A stretch of DNA of 64,000 bases from Caballeronia sp. TF1N1. GTDB lineage: Bacteria; Pseudomonadota; Gammaproteobacteria; Burkholderiales; Burkholderiaceae. Shown piece by piece: positions 46,827 to 55,038 of the stretch (positions within the stretch are counted from its first letter, which is position 1; every line of letters starts with the position of its first letter). Location of the stretch: assembly GCF_022878925.1 (NCBI RefSeq), contig NZ_CP084626.1:2852001-2916000 (forward strand), in the 5' to 3' direction. The notes beneath the pieces are model-generated. The model was not told the DNA's origin. It worked only from the letters and a program-made list of their open reading frames with translations, and made no database searches. A program made the translations under genes and the position numbers.

Positions 46827-48044
46827 TTACTTCCACGCCGCGCAGCGCGACTCCGCCTTCGTGCCGAATGCCTGATCGCCGGGAATCGTCGCCGTGATCT
46901 TGTAGTAGTCCCACGGCTCCTTCGACTCCGACGGCTTCTTCACTTCCATGAGATACATGTCGTGGATCATCGCGCCGTCCTGGCGGATGGTGCCCTTCGC
47001 GTAGAAGTCGTCGATCTTCGTCTGCTTCAACTGCGCCATGATCTTGTCGCTGTCGGTCGTGCCCGTGGCCTGCACGGCCTTCAGATACGTCGTGACAGCC
47101 GAATAGTCCGCGGCCTGCAGGCTCGTCGGCATCTTCTTCATCTTGTCGAAGTAGCGCTTGGCCCACGCGCGCGTCTTGTCGTCCTTGTTCCAGTACCAGC
47201 TATCCGTCGCCACGAGGCCTTGCGTGGTTTCGAGTCCCAGGCTGTGGATGTCCGTCAGGAAGATCAGCAACGCGGCGAGTTTCATCGACTTGTTGATGCC
47301 GAATTCCTTCGCTGCCTTGATCGAGTTGATGGTGTCGCCGCCCGCGTTCGCAAGACCGAGCACCTGCGCCTTCGATCCTTGCGCCTGCAACAGAAACGAC
47401 GAGAAGTCCGACGCCGACAGCGGATGGCGTACATCGCCGAGCACTTGGCCGCCGTTGGCCTTCACCACGTCGGCCGTGTTCTTTTCGAGCGCCTTGCCGA
47501 ACGCGTAGTCGGCGGTGAGGAAGTACCACGACTTGCCGCCCTGCTTCGTCACGGCGGAACCGGTGCCCTTGGCGAGCGCCATGGTGTCGTACGCATAGTG
47601 CACGGTGTACGGTGTGCACTGCTCGTTCGTGAGGTTGTCCGCGCCCGCGCCGATGTTGATGTACGGAACCTTCTTCTCGCCCGCGACCTGATTGGTGGAA
47701 AGCGCGGTAGCCGAGTTCGTGCCGCCGATGATCACGTTCACGCCATCGCGGTCGATCCACTCACGCGCGCGCGATGCCGCGATATCCGCCTTGTTCTGGT
47801 GATCCGCATACACGAGTTCGATTTGCTTGCCGTTCACCTTGCCGCCGAAGTCCGCAATCGCCATGCGAATGGCTTCGAGACCGCCCTGGCCGTCGATATC
47901 GGCGTAGAGACCCGACAGGTCGGTAATGAAGCCGATCTTCACCGTGTTGCCGTCGGCCGCGTGAGCAGCGTTCATGGACGCCACACTCGCCGCCGCAGCC
48001 GCAAAGCAAAAAGTGGAAAGGCGCGCGAGGGTCTTCATTTTCAT
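46827..48044 (-). CDS. ABC transporter periplasmic binding protein, cluster 2
   Basis: The protein has 405 residues with a signal peptide (MKMKTLARLSTFCFAAAAASVASMNAAHA). The mature part, NTVKIGFITDLSGLYADIDGQGGLEAIRMAIADFGGKVNGKQIELV, belongs to the Liv/amide-urea binding group; a cysteine pair (one in EQC, one near the C-terminal SRCAAWK) is possible. It is distinct from the tandem pair in cluster 1. GGAG lies seven bases before the ATG. It lies between livF and livH in the cluster. Confidence 0.92.
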   Translation of the reverse strand: MKMKTLARLSTFCFAAAAASVASMNAAHAADGNTVKIGFITDLSGLYADIDGQGGLEAIRMAIADFGGKVNGKQIELVYADHQNKADIAASRAREWIDRDGVNVIIGGTNSATALSTNQVAGEKKVPYINIGAGADNLTNEQCTPYTVHYAYDTMALAKGTGSAVTKQGGKSWYFLTADYAFGKALEKNTADVVKANGGQVLGDVRHPLSASDFSSFLLQAQGSKAQVLGLANAGGDTINSIKAAKEFGINKSMKLAALLIFLTDIHSLGLETTQGLVATDSWYWNKDDKTRAWAKRYFDKMKKMPTSLQAADYSAVTTYLKAVQATGTTDSDKIMAQLKQTKIDDFYAKGTIRQDGAMIHDMYLMEVKKPSESKEPWDYYKITATIPGDQAFGTKAESRCAAWK

Positions 48045-48139
48045 TGCAGTCTCCGTGAGTTTTTGGTTGTTGCGTGCTGCCTGAGCCGTGCCGCTTTACG
48101 TGCCGCTTCAACGTGCCGCGTTTGTCGATTTAAGAACGA

Positions 48140-48901
48140 TTACACCCCGAGCAATTCGTGCAGCACCGGCATCTTCGCTTCGAGTTCCCCCGCGCCGAAA
48201 TGCTCGACGATGTTTCCATGCTCCATCACATAGAAGCGGTCCGCGAGCGGCGCTGCGAAACGAAAATTCTGTTCGACCATGACGATGGTGTAGCCACGCG
48301 CCTTCAGCATGAGGATCATGCGCGCGAGTGTCTGCACGATGACGGGCGCAAGCCCTTCCGATATCTCATCGAGCAGCAGCAAATTGGCGCCGGTGCGCAG
48401 AATGCGCGCCACCGCGAGCATTTGCTGTTCGCCGCCCGAGAGCCGCGTGCCCTGACTCGCGCGCCGCTCCTTCAGATTCGGGAACATGGAGTAGATCTCG
48501 TCTAGCGGCATCGCCTCTTTCGGATTGCCGGTCACCGGTGGCAAGAGAAGATTTTCTTCGCAGGACAAGCTCGAGAAAATGCCGCGCTCCTCCGGACAAT
48601 AGCCGACCCCATGATGCGCGATCTTGTGTGTGGCAAGCCCAATGGTCTCGCGTCCGCCCACGCGGATAGAGCCCGTGCGCCGCCCGGTCAATCCCATGAT
48701 GGCGCGCATCGTGGTCGTGCGCCCCGCGCCGTTACGGCCGAGCAGCGTGACCACTTCGCCGCGATTCACCTTCAGATCGACACCATGCAGAATGTGCGAT
48801 TCGCCGTACCACGCCTGCAAGCCTGCTATTTCCAGCGCGGGCACATGACCCGCTGCGCCGTTCGCCTCTTGCGAGCGGCGCGCTTCCACGATCGTGCTCA
48901 T
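48140..48901 (-). CDS. livF: LivF-type ABC ATPase with Lys-to-Arg Walker A, cluster 2
   Basis: The protein has 253 residues. An N-terminal extension of about 20 residues precedes ALEIAGLQAWYGESHILHGVDL. Walker A is GRNGAGRTTT (residues 55-64): the phosphate-binding lysine is arginine (R61). Walker B continues as LLLLDEISEGLAP, with isoleucine for the usual proline; the catalytic glutamate is kept. The signature LSGGEQQMLAVARIL and the switch histidine replacement VMVEQNF are LivF-like. The start overlaps the livG stop by four bases. The Arg variant recurs in some Liv ATPases, so it may be functional with the LivG partner supplying normal sites. Confidence 0.92.
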   Translation of the reverse strand: MSTIVEARRSQEANGAAGHVPALEIAGLQAWYGESHILHGVDLKVNRGEVVTLLGRNGAGRTTTMRAIMGLTGRRTGSIRVGGRETIGLATHKIAHHGVGYCPEERGIFSSLSCEENLLLPPVTGNPKEAMPLDEIYSMFPNLKERRASQGTRLSGGEQQMLAVARILRTGANLLLLDEISEGLAPVIVQTLARMILMLKARGYTIVMVEQNFRFAAPLADRFYVMEHGNIVEHFGAGELEAKMPVLHELLGV

Positions 48902-49677
48902 GCGTGCGCTCCGGTGAGCGCTGCATCGGCGCTGCCCATGTAGGCTTCCATCACGAGCGGATTCTTCGATACTTCCGCATAGCTGCCTTCCGCGAGCACT
49001 TCGCCGCGCTGAAGCACCGTGATGGTGTCGGAGATGCCCGCGATCACGTTCATGTTGTGCTCGACCATCAGAATGGTGCGTCCCGCCGAGACCTTCTTGA
49101 TGAGCGCCGTCACGCGATCCACGTCCTCGTGCCCCATGCCTTGCGTCGGTTCGTCGAGCAGCATGAGTTCGGGTTCCATCGAAAGCGTCGTGGCAATTTC
49201 CAGCGCGCGCTTGCGGCCGTATGAAAGCTCGACGGTTTTCGTATCGGCGAAATCGGTCAGGCCCACTTGCGTGAGCAAATCCATCGCGCGGTCGTTGAGG
49301 GCATCGAGCGAACGCTCGCTGCGCCAGAACTGGAACGACGTGCCGAGCTGCCGCTGCAGGCCGACGCGCACGTTCTGCAGCACGCTCAAGTGCGGAAACA
49401 CGGCAGAAATCTGGAACGAACGAATGATGCCGCGCCGCGCGATATGCGCCGGGCGTTCGCGCGTGATGTCGGTGCCGTTGAAGACGATCTGGCCCGCGGT
49501 GGGTTCGAGGAACTTGGTGAGGAGGTTGAAACAGGTCGTCTTGCCCGCGCCGTTGGGACCGATCAGCGCGTGGATCGAACCGCGGCGCACGCGCAGGTTC
49601 ACGCCATTCACGGCCGTGAAGCCTTTGAATTCCTTCGTGAGCCCTCGCGTTTCCAGAATGGTGTCGCCGAGAATCAT
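48898..49677 (-). CDS. livG: Branched-chain amino acid ABC transporter ATPase (LivG type), cluster 2
   Basis: The protein has 259 residues from MILGDTILETRGLTKEF; an ATG four codons upstream (49689) is an alternative. Walker A GPNGAGKTTCFNLLTK is intact, and the signature region reads LSYGRKRALEIATTLSMEPELMLLDEPTQGMGHEDV. EHNMNVI supplies the switch histidine. It is the first gene of the second cluster, livG-livF-binding protein-livH-livM. Confidence 0.94.
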   Translation of the reverse strand: MILGDTILETRGLTKEFKGFTAVNGVNLRVRRGSIHALIGPNGAGKTTCFNLLTKFLEPTAGQIVFNGTDITRERPAHIARRGIIRSFQISAVFPHLSVLQNVRVGLQRQLGTSFQFWRSERSLDALNDRAMDLLTQVGLTDFADTKTVELSYGRKRALEIATTLSMEPELMLLDEPTQGMGHEDVDRVTALIKKVSAGRTILMVEHNMNVIAGISDTITVLQRGEVLAEGSYAEVSKNPLVMEAYMGSADAALTGAHA

Positions 49678-49989
49678 GTCCCCTTCCATGCGAAGTGAAA
49701 CGCTAAGCGGATGACTTCGCCTGCGCCTTATTTTTTATCCGCGCATACCGGACGCGGGTTTCGCGCCGATACCGCTTCGCCTCGTGCGCCGCTGTTGCGG
49801 TTGCACAAAAGTGTGCGCGCGATAAGCCGAGCATCACCTGATTCGAGGCCATTGTCGCCGCAATGATGCAGCGCAATCATTGGGATTTGCACTTACTTAC
49901 GCCGTTGAAAGCTCGGGCTGTCGGACATGCGAAGGCCTCGCATGACGCCGTCTCGTGCGAGGCCGCCAAACGCGCCGTTCATCGTGCGG
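49678..49989. promoter_or_regulatory. Intergenic region livG / GMC oxidoreductase with alternative hairpins
   Basis: These 312 bases have no gene and should hold the promoter of liv cluster 2. Near the GMC stop, two mutually exclusive hairpins share one arm: ATGCGA/TCGCAT at 49926-49942, and GGCCTCGCA (49934-49942) with TGCGAGGCC (49956-49964). No U-run follows, so a Rho-independent end is not certain. Confidence 0.45.
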
Positions 49990-51666
49990 TCATGCAAGCG
50001 CGGTTGCGATGACCTCTTGCGCTTCCATGCCGCGCCGGTCTTCGCGAATCATGTCGCTTGCGCGTTCGGCGATCATCAGCGTCGGCGAATTCGTGTTCCC
50101 GGAGGTGATGACCGGCATCACCGATGCATCGACCACGCGCAATCCGCGCACGCCGATCACGCGCAGACGGCTATCGACCACGGCGGCGGGATCGTTGTCC
50201 GTACCCATGCGGCATGTGCCGACCGGATGAAAAATCGTCGTGCCGATATTGCCTGCCGCTTCGATCAGTTCTTCCTGCGTCTGGAACTGGATGCCGGGCA
50301 GAATCTCTTCGGGCGCATGTCGCGCCAGCGCGGGCGCGCTGACGATACGTCGCGTGAGCTTCAACGCGTTGACGGCAACTTCGCGGTCGTGTTCCGTGGA
50401 AAGATAATTCGGCGCGATGAGCGGTGCCGCGTGCGCATCCGGCGAGCCGATATGCACGCTGCCGCGCGACGTAGGCCGCAGATTGCATACGGACGCCGTG
50501 AACGCATTGAACGCGTGCAAGGGCTCGCCGAAGCGTTCGAGCGACAACGGCTGAACGTGATACTCGACATCGGAGCGCTTAACGGATGCGTCGTCGGGAT
50601 TGGATTTGGCGAACGCGCCGAGTTGCGACGGCGCCATCGACATGGGGCCGCTGCGCAAGAGCGCGTATTGCATGCCGATGAAAAGCTTGCCCCACCATTT
50701 GGCCGACAACGTATTGAGCGTGCGCACGCCGTTCACTCTGTATGCCATGCGCAATTGCAGATGGTCCTGCAGATTCTCGCCGACGCCGCGCAGATCGCGC
50801 ACGACATCGATGCCGAGCCGCTGCAGCCGCGCGCCATTGCCGATGCCCGAGAGTTCGAGAATCTGCGGCGAGTTCACCGCGCCCGCGCTGAGAATCACCT
50901 CGCAACGCGCCCGCGCGATGTAATCGACGTCGCCGCCGCGATATTCCACGCCCGAGCACCGCATGCCCTCGAACACGAGCCGTTGCGTGTGCGCGCCGGT
51001 GATCGTCGTGAGGTTCGGGCGCTTCATCGCTTCACGCAGGAATGCTTTGGCCGCGTTCCAGCGAATGCCGCCGCGCTGGTTCACATCGAAATAACCGACG
51101 CCTGTGTTGTCGCCGCGATTGAAGTCATCGGTTGCGGGAATGCCGCTTTGCTGCGCGGCTTGCGAGAAGGTTTCGAGAATCTTCCACTTGAGACGCTGTT
51201 TTTCCACGCGCCATTCGCCGCCCGCGCCATGCCACTGATTCGCGCCGCCGTGATGATCCTCGCTGCGCTTGAAGATGGGCAGCACGGAATCCCACGACCA
51301 GTTCGGGTCGCCGCTGATATGCGCCCAGTCGTCGTAGTCTTCGCGCTGGCCGCGCATGTAGATCATGCCGTTGATGGATGAACATCCGCCGAGCACGCGA
51401 CCGCGCGGATAAGACAGCGCGCGCCCGTTCAGACCCGCTTCGGCTTGCGTCTTGTACAGCCAGTCCGTGCGCGGATTGCCAATGCAGTACAAGTAGCCGA
51501 CGGGAATGTGTATCCAGTGATAGTCGTCCTTGCCGCCCGCTTCGAGCAGCAGCACGTTCACGTTGGGGTCTTCGCTGAGGCGATTGGCGAGCACGCATCC
51601 GGCCGTGCCCGCGCCGACGATGATGTAGTCGAATTCACCTTCCAGCTTGCGGGCGTCCTGTTTCAT
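49990..51666 (-). CDS. GMC-family FAD oxidoreductase (choline-dehydrogenase-like)
   Basis: The protein has 558 residues from MKQDARKLEGEFDYIIVGAGTAG, with GGAGA seven bases upstream. The FAD motif GAGTAG (18-23), the PROSITE-type GMC signatures PRGRVLGGCSSINGMIYMRG and ILSAGAVNSPQILELSGIG, and the active-site region FHPVGTCRMG with NTNSPTLMIAERASDMI are all present. It oxidises a primary alcohol to an aldehyde; BetA-like choline use is possible, but no betB or betI is adjacent. The divergent LysR gene is the probable regulator. Confidence 0.9.
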   Translation of the reverse strand: MKQDARKLEGEFDYIIVGAGTAGCVLANRLSEDPNVNVLLLEAGGKDDYHWIHIPVGYLYCIGNPRTDWLYKTQAEAGLNGRALSYPRGRVLGGCSSINGMIYMRGQREDYDDWAHISGDPNWSWDSVLPIFKRSEDHHGGANQWHGAGGEWRVEKQRLKWKILETFSQAAQQSGIPATDDFNRGDNTGVGYFDVNQRGGIRWNAAKAFLREAMKRPNLTTITGAHTQRLVFEGMRCSGVEYRGGDVDYIARARCEVILSAGAVNSPQILELSGIGNGARLQRLGIDVVRDLRGVGENLQDHLQLRMAYRVNGVRTLNTLSAKWWGKLFIGMQYALLRSGPMSMAPSQLGAFAKSNPDDASVKRSDVEYHVQPLSLERFGEPLHAFNAFTASVCNLRPTSRGSVHIGSPDAHAAPLIAPNYLSTEHDREVAVNALKLTRRIVSAPALARHAPEEILPGIQFQTQEELIEAAGNIGTTIFHPVGTCRMGTDNDPAAVVDSRLRVIGVRGLRVVDASVMPVITSGNTNSPTLMIAERASDMIREDRRGMEAQEVIATALA

Positions 51667-51751
51667 CGCTGTCTCCTGATGGCCGGCAATGCCGTCTGTC
51701 GCGGCGTGGTCTGGCGAGAGTAACGCCGCAAGCCGCAGCAAATCCAATGAG

Positions 51752-51770
51752 ATATGTTCATCGGCGATAT
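51752..51770. promoter_or_regulatory. LysR-type T-N11-A box
   Basis: ATAT-N11-ATAT with T at 51755 and A at 51767, a symmetrical LysR-family recognition pattern. It lies 22 bases upstream of the lysR ATG and in the gap to the divergent GMC gene. Confidence 0.6.
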
Positions 51771-51791
51771 AAGTCGCGCTAATATCAGCGC

Positions 51792-52694
51792 ATGGACTAC
51801 ACACTTCTGCGCGCTTTCATCACCGTCGCTCGCGAAGGCAATCTCACGCGCGCGGCGGCGCAACTGCATGTCACGCAGCCAGCGGTCAGTCTGCAGATCA
51901 AGAATCTTCAGGAGATGCTCGGCGTCGTTCTGTTTTCGCGGACATCGCACGGACTTTTGCTGACGCGCGACGGCGAAGCGCTGCTGCCGCACGCGGAACG
52001 CGCGCTCGTCGCCGCCGCCGATGTCCAACGCGCCGCCGCCGCATTGCGCGACGAAGTGAGCGGCACGTTGCGCATCGGGACGATCCTCGATCCCGAATTT
52101 CTGCGCCTTGGCGGCTTTCTGCGGCAACTCGTGGAAGCGTATCCGCGCATTGAAACGGCGTTGCGGCATGGCATGTCGGGTTGGGTGCTCGAACGCGTGA
52201 AGGCGCGCGAACTGGATGTCGGCTACTACATCGGCGACCCTGCGGCGGACGGCACGCGCGATGGCGAGCGCTTTCATGTCGTGCGGCTGACGCCCTTCGA
52301 CTATCGCGTGCTCGCGCCCGCCGGCTGGCATAACCGCGTGAACAAGGGAAAGCGCAACTGGGCGACGCTCGCGCGGTTGCCGTGGATCTGGACGCCGCCG
52401 GAATCCGCGCACAACCGGCTGCTATCGCAGATTTTCCGCGACGCCAACGCGTCGCCGACCATCGTCGCCGAAGTGGATCAGGAGCCGTCGATGCTCGATC
52501 TCGTCAAATCGGGCGTGGGCCTTTCGCTCGCCCGCGATTCGATCGCGCTTCGGGAGGCGCACGCGCATGCGCTGACAATCGTCGAGGGCGTCACGGTATC
52601 GACACAACTGTCGTTCGTGACGCTCGCCGAACGCCGCGAGGAACCGGCGATTGCGGCGGCGCTGCGGCTCATCGACGCCCAATGGTCGATGTAA
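51792..52694 (+). CDS. LysR-family transcriptional regulator
   Basis: The protein has 300 residues. The N-terminal winged helix (MDYTLLRAFITVAREGNLTRAAAQLHVTQPAVSLQIKNLQEMLG) is standard, followed by a periplasmic-binding-like effector domain from about residue 90 (VSGTLRIGTILDPEFLRLGGFL). It probably controls itself and the divergent GMC oxidoreductase through the T-N11-A box between them. Effector unknown. Confidence 0.92.
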   Translation: MDYTLLRAFITVAREGNLTRAAAQLHVTQPAVSLQIKNLQEMLGVVLFSRTSHGLLLTRDGEALLPHAERALVAAADVQRAAAALRDEVSGTLRIGTILDPEFLRLGGFLRQLVEAYPRIETALRHGMSGWVLERVKARELDVGYYIGDPAADGTRDGERFHVVRLTPFDYRVLAPAGWHNRVNKGKRNWATLARLPWIWTPPESAHNRLLSQIFRDANASPTIVAEVDQEPSMLDLVKSGVGLSLARDSIALREAHAHALTIVEGVTVSTQLSFVTLAERREEPAIAAALRLIDAQWSM

Positions 52695-52782
52695 GGCGAA
52701 GTTCAAGCGGCCTTCATCGAAACTTTGCTAGGCTTGAGCGCAGATGCTTCATTCAAGGCAAACCGCTCAACCGGAGTCCTCC

Positions 52783-53322
52783 ATGGCACGCAACATCGAA
52801 ATCAAGGCACGCGCTCATCAGTTCGACCAATTGCGTGAGCGCGCCGCCGCGCTCGCCACCGACAGGCCGCTGGTGTTTCGCCAGCAGGACTTCTTCTACG
52901 ACGTGCCCACCGGCCGTCTCAAGTTGCGCCAGTTCGACGACGGCACGCCATCGGAGCTGATCTTCTATCAGCGCGACGACCGCGACGGCCCGAAAGTCTC
53001 GTATTACTCGCGCAGTCCCGTGACGAATCCCGAAGCCATGCATACGCTGCTCGCGCAGGCGCTGACCACGCGCGGCATCGTCACGAAGGAAAGGCATGTC
53101 TATCTTGTCGGGCGCACGCGCATCCATCTGGATCGCGTGGATGGGCTTGGGGACTTCATCGAACTCGAAGTGCTGCTGGGTCAGGAAGACGACGAAGCCG
53201 GCGGCGAGGAAGAAGCGCACGCCATGTTCGCGCGTCTTGGCGTGGAACAGACGGATCTGGTGCCGGTTGCTTATGTCGACTTGCTGAATCCGACGCTTCA
53301 GGCGGAATCGGTCGACAAATGA
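52783..53322 (+). CDS. CYTH-domain protein (CyaB-like)
   Basis: The protein has 179 residues from MARNIEIKARAHQFD, with GGAG six bases before the ATG. The N-terminal NIEIKAR is the CYTH tunnel motif in the form used by CyaB-like proteins. Further basic and acidic residues line up as RLKLRQFDD, SELIFYQRDD, GRTRIHLDRV and FIELEVLL. The fold binds triphosphates with divalent metal; members are class IV adenylate cyclases, thiamine triphosphatases or tripolyphosphatases. Activity here is not predictable. The 3' end overlaps the convergent lrp-type gene by 25 bases. Confidence 0.85.
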   Translation: MARNIEIKARAHQFDQLRERAAALATDRPLVFRQQDFFYDVPTGRLKLRQFDDGTPSELIFYQRDDRDGPKVSYYSRSPVTNPEAMHTLLAQALTTRGIVTKERHVYLVGRTRIHLDRVDGLGDFIELEVLLGQEDDEAGGEEEAHAMFARLGVEQTDLVPVAYVDLLNPTLQAESVDK

Positions 53323-53783
53323 CCTAGCGGAAGCGGACCGTTGCGCTTGAATGTCGTGAGAACGATGTTCGAGCGCACGCTATCGACGCCGGGAACGCGC
53401 ATCAACTTCTTCATCACGAAGGTGGACAGTGCGTTCAGATCGGGCGCGACGATCCGCAGAAGGTAATCCGCATCGCCGACGGTCGCGTGGCATTCGAGCA
53501 CTTCGGGCAGCGTCTCGATCTGCTGCTGAAACTCCTCGATGATCGAATCGCCGTGATGCTTGAGCTTCAGGCTCGTGAACGCGGTCACACCGAGGCCGAG
53601 CTTTTCTGGCCGCAACACCACCCGATATCCTTCGATCACGCCGGTCGCTTCGAGCCGCTGCAGTCGACGGCCGATCTGCGACGGCGACAGCGGCACCTGC
53701 TCGCCCAATTGCTGATGCGTGGCGCGGCCGAAGCGTTGCAGCACATCGAGCAAGGCGAGATCGAAATGATCGAGTTCCAGCAT
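53298..53783 (-). CDS. Lrp/AsnC-family transcriptional regulator
   Basis: The protein has 161 residues. The N-terminal helix-turn-helix (LDHFDLALLDVLQRFGRATHQQLGEQVPLSPSQIGRRLQRLEATGVI) and the C-terminal RAM/ligand domain (VTAFTSLKLKHHGDSIIEEFQQQIETLPEVLECHATVGDADYLLRIVAPD) are complete. It binds DNA as an amino-acid-responsive oligomer. The target is not clear: it is tail-to-tail with the CYTH gene, and its promoter region is shared with the TctDE-like pair. Confidence 0.92.
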   Translation of the reverse strand: MLELDHFDLALLDVLQRFGRATHQQLGEQVPLSPSQIGRRLQRLEATGVIEGYRVVLRPEKLGLGVTAFTSLKLKHHGDSIIEEFQQQIETLPEVLECHATVGDADYLLRIVAPDLNALSTFVMKKLMRVPGVDSVRSNIVLTTFKRNGPLPLGHLSTDSA

Positions 53784-54331
53784 GATTGGGCGCGCGCGAA
53801 AGCGAAGACGAAGATGCGACTTTAGCGCATGAAAATGCCATCACTCACATACCCGACGCGTCGAAGGGCCGTTTCGCGCGGAGCTTAACGCCTGCTTACG
53901 GCAACCGACAAGGTAACAGCCGTATTACCAACCGTGACATGATCGAAAGGATCGAAAAGCGCCTTTTGCCAGCTTCACGTCATGGATGGAAGCCGATGCG
54001 AAGCTTGGAGAAAGAAATCGTGCTGAAATCTTTCGGTCGTGCAGGCTGATTTATAAGCGCGTGTAATGTAGCCGCGTGACGCGCGCCCGTGGACCCGGCC
54101 GATCGACCGGCACTTCTGACTGACGCTGTACAATCAGCAGCGCAACTAGCCTGGGCAACGTTCAGGCAGAAAGTCATCCGGTGTACGGCCGCTCGCGGCT
54201 CGAGGTTACGTTCGCGCGACGCCGCATGAGAATCAACGGATTTGATCCGGCTCGAACCCGCGCCGCCGCGTCGTGCATGTCACCGGCTTGGGCGCCGGCT
54301 CGGGTTAAACCCATCGTACTTGAGCGAGTTC
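53784..54331. other. Divergent intergenic region lrp-type / response regulator
   Basis: These 548 bases hold no credible gene. The plus-strand frame at 53786-54049 has no ribosome-binding site or similarity. Promoters for both flanking genes must lie here. No terminator or clear operator was seen. Confidence 0.4.
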
Positions 54332-55018
54332 ATGCGAATCCTTCTGATTGAAGACGACCGCCCCATTGCGCGCGGCATCCAGAGCAGCCTCGAACAGTCG
54401 GGCTTCACGGTCGATATGGTCCACGACGGCATCTTCGCCGAGCAAGCGCTCGCGCAGAACCGCCACGAACTGGTCATTCTCGATCTGGGCCTGCCGGGCA
54501 TCGACGGCATGACGCTTCTGGCGCGCTTTCGCCAGAGCAACCGGCATACGCCGGTCATCATCCTCACCGCGCGCGACGAACTGCATGACCGCGTGCAGGG
54601 GCTGAACAGCGGCGCCGACGACTACATGCTCAAGCCCTTCGAGCCGCAGGAACTGGAAGCGCGCATTCGCGCCGTGATGCGCCGTAGCGGCCCGCACGGC
54701 GACGTGCCGCGCCCCGAAGTCACCTTGGGCGGCTTGCGTCTGTCGGGCGTGGATCGCCGCATCTTCAACGACGAGCGTCCGCTCGAACTGTCGCCGCGCG
54801 AATTCGCCGTGCTGGAAATGCTGCTGCTGCGTCATGGCCGCGTCGTCAGCAAGGCGCAATTGCAGGATCACCTGACGCATTTCGGCGGCGATCTCGGCGA
54901 TACGGCCATCGAAGTCTATGTGCATCGCGTGCGCAAAAAGCTCGAAAACACGCGCGTGGAAATCGTGACGGTGCGCGGCTTCGGCTATTTGCTTCAGGAG
55001 ATCCGTCAGGCGACGTGA
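54332..55018 (+). CDS. OmpR-family response regulator (TctD-like)
   Basis: The protein has 228 residues from MRILLIEDDRPIARG, with GAGCGAG upstream. The receiver domain has acidic pocket E7-D8-D9, phosphorylation site D51 in VILDLGLPG and K101 in MLKPFEP. The C-terminal OmpR winged helix follows (LELSPREFAVLEMLLLRHGRVVSKAQLQDHLTHFGGDLGDTAIEVYVHRVRKKL). The histidine kinase gene follows 20 bases later. Resemblance to TctD suggests control of tricarboxylate uptake, but no tctCBA genes are in the window. Confidence 0.92.
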   Translation: MRILLIEDDRPIARGIQSSLEQSGFTVDMVHDGIFAEQALAQNRHELVILDLGLPGIDGMTLLARFRQSNRHTPVIILTARDELHDRVQGLNSGADDYMLKPFEPQELEARIRAVMRRSGPHGDVPRPEVTLGGLRLSGVDRRIFNDERPLELSPREFAVLEMLLLRHGRVVSKAQLQDHLTHFGGDLGDTAIEVYVHRVRKKLENTRVEIVTVRGFGYLLQEIRQAT

Positions 55019-55038
55019 CGTCCCGGCGGTAGAACGGT

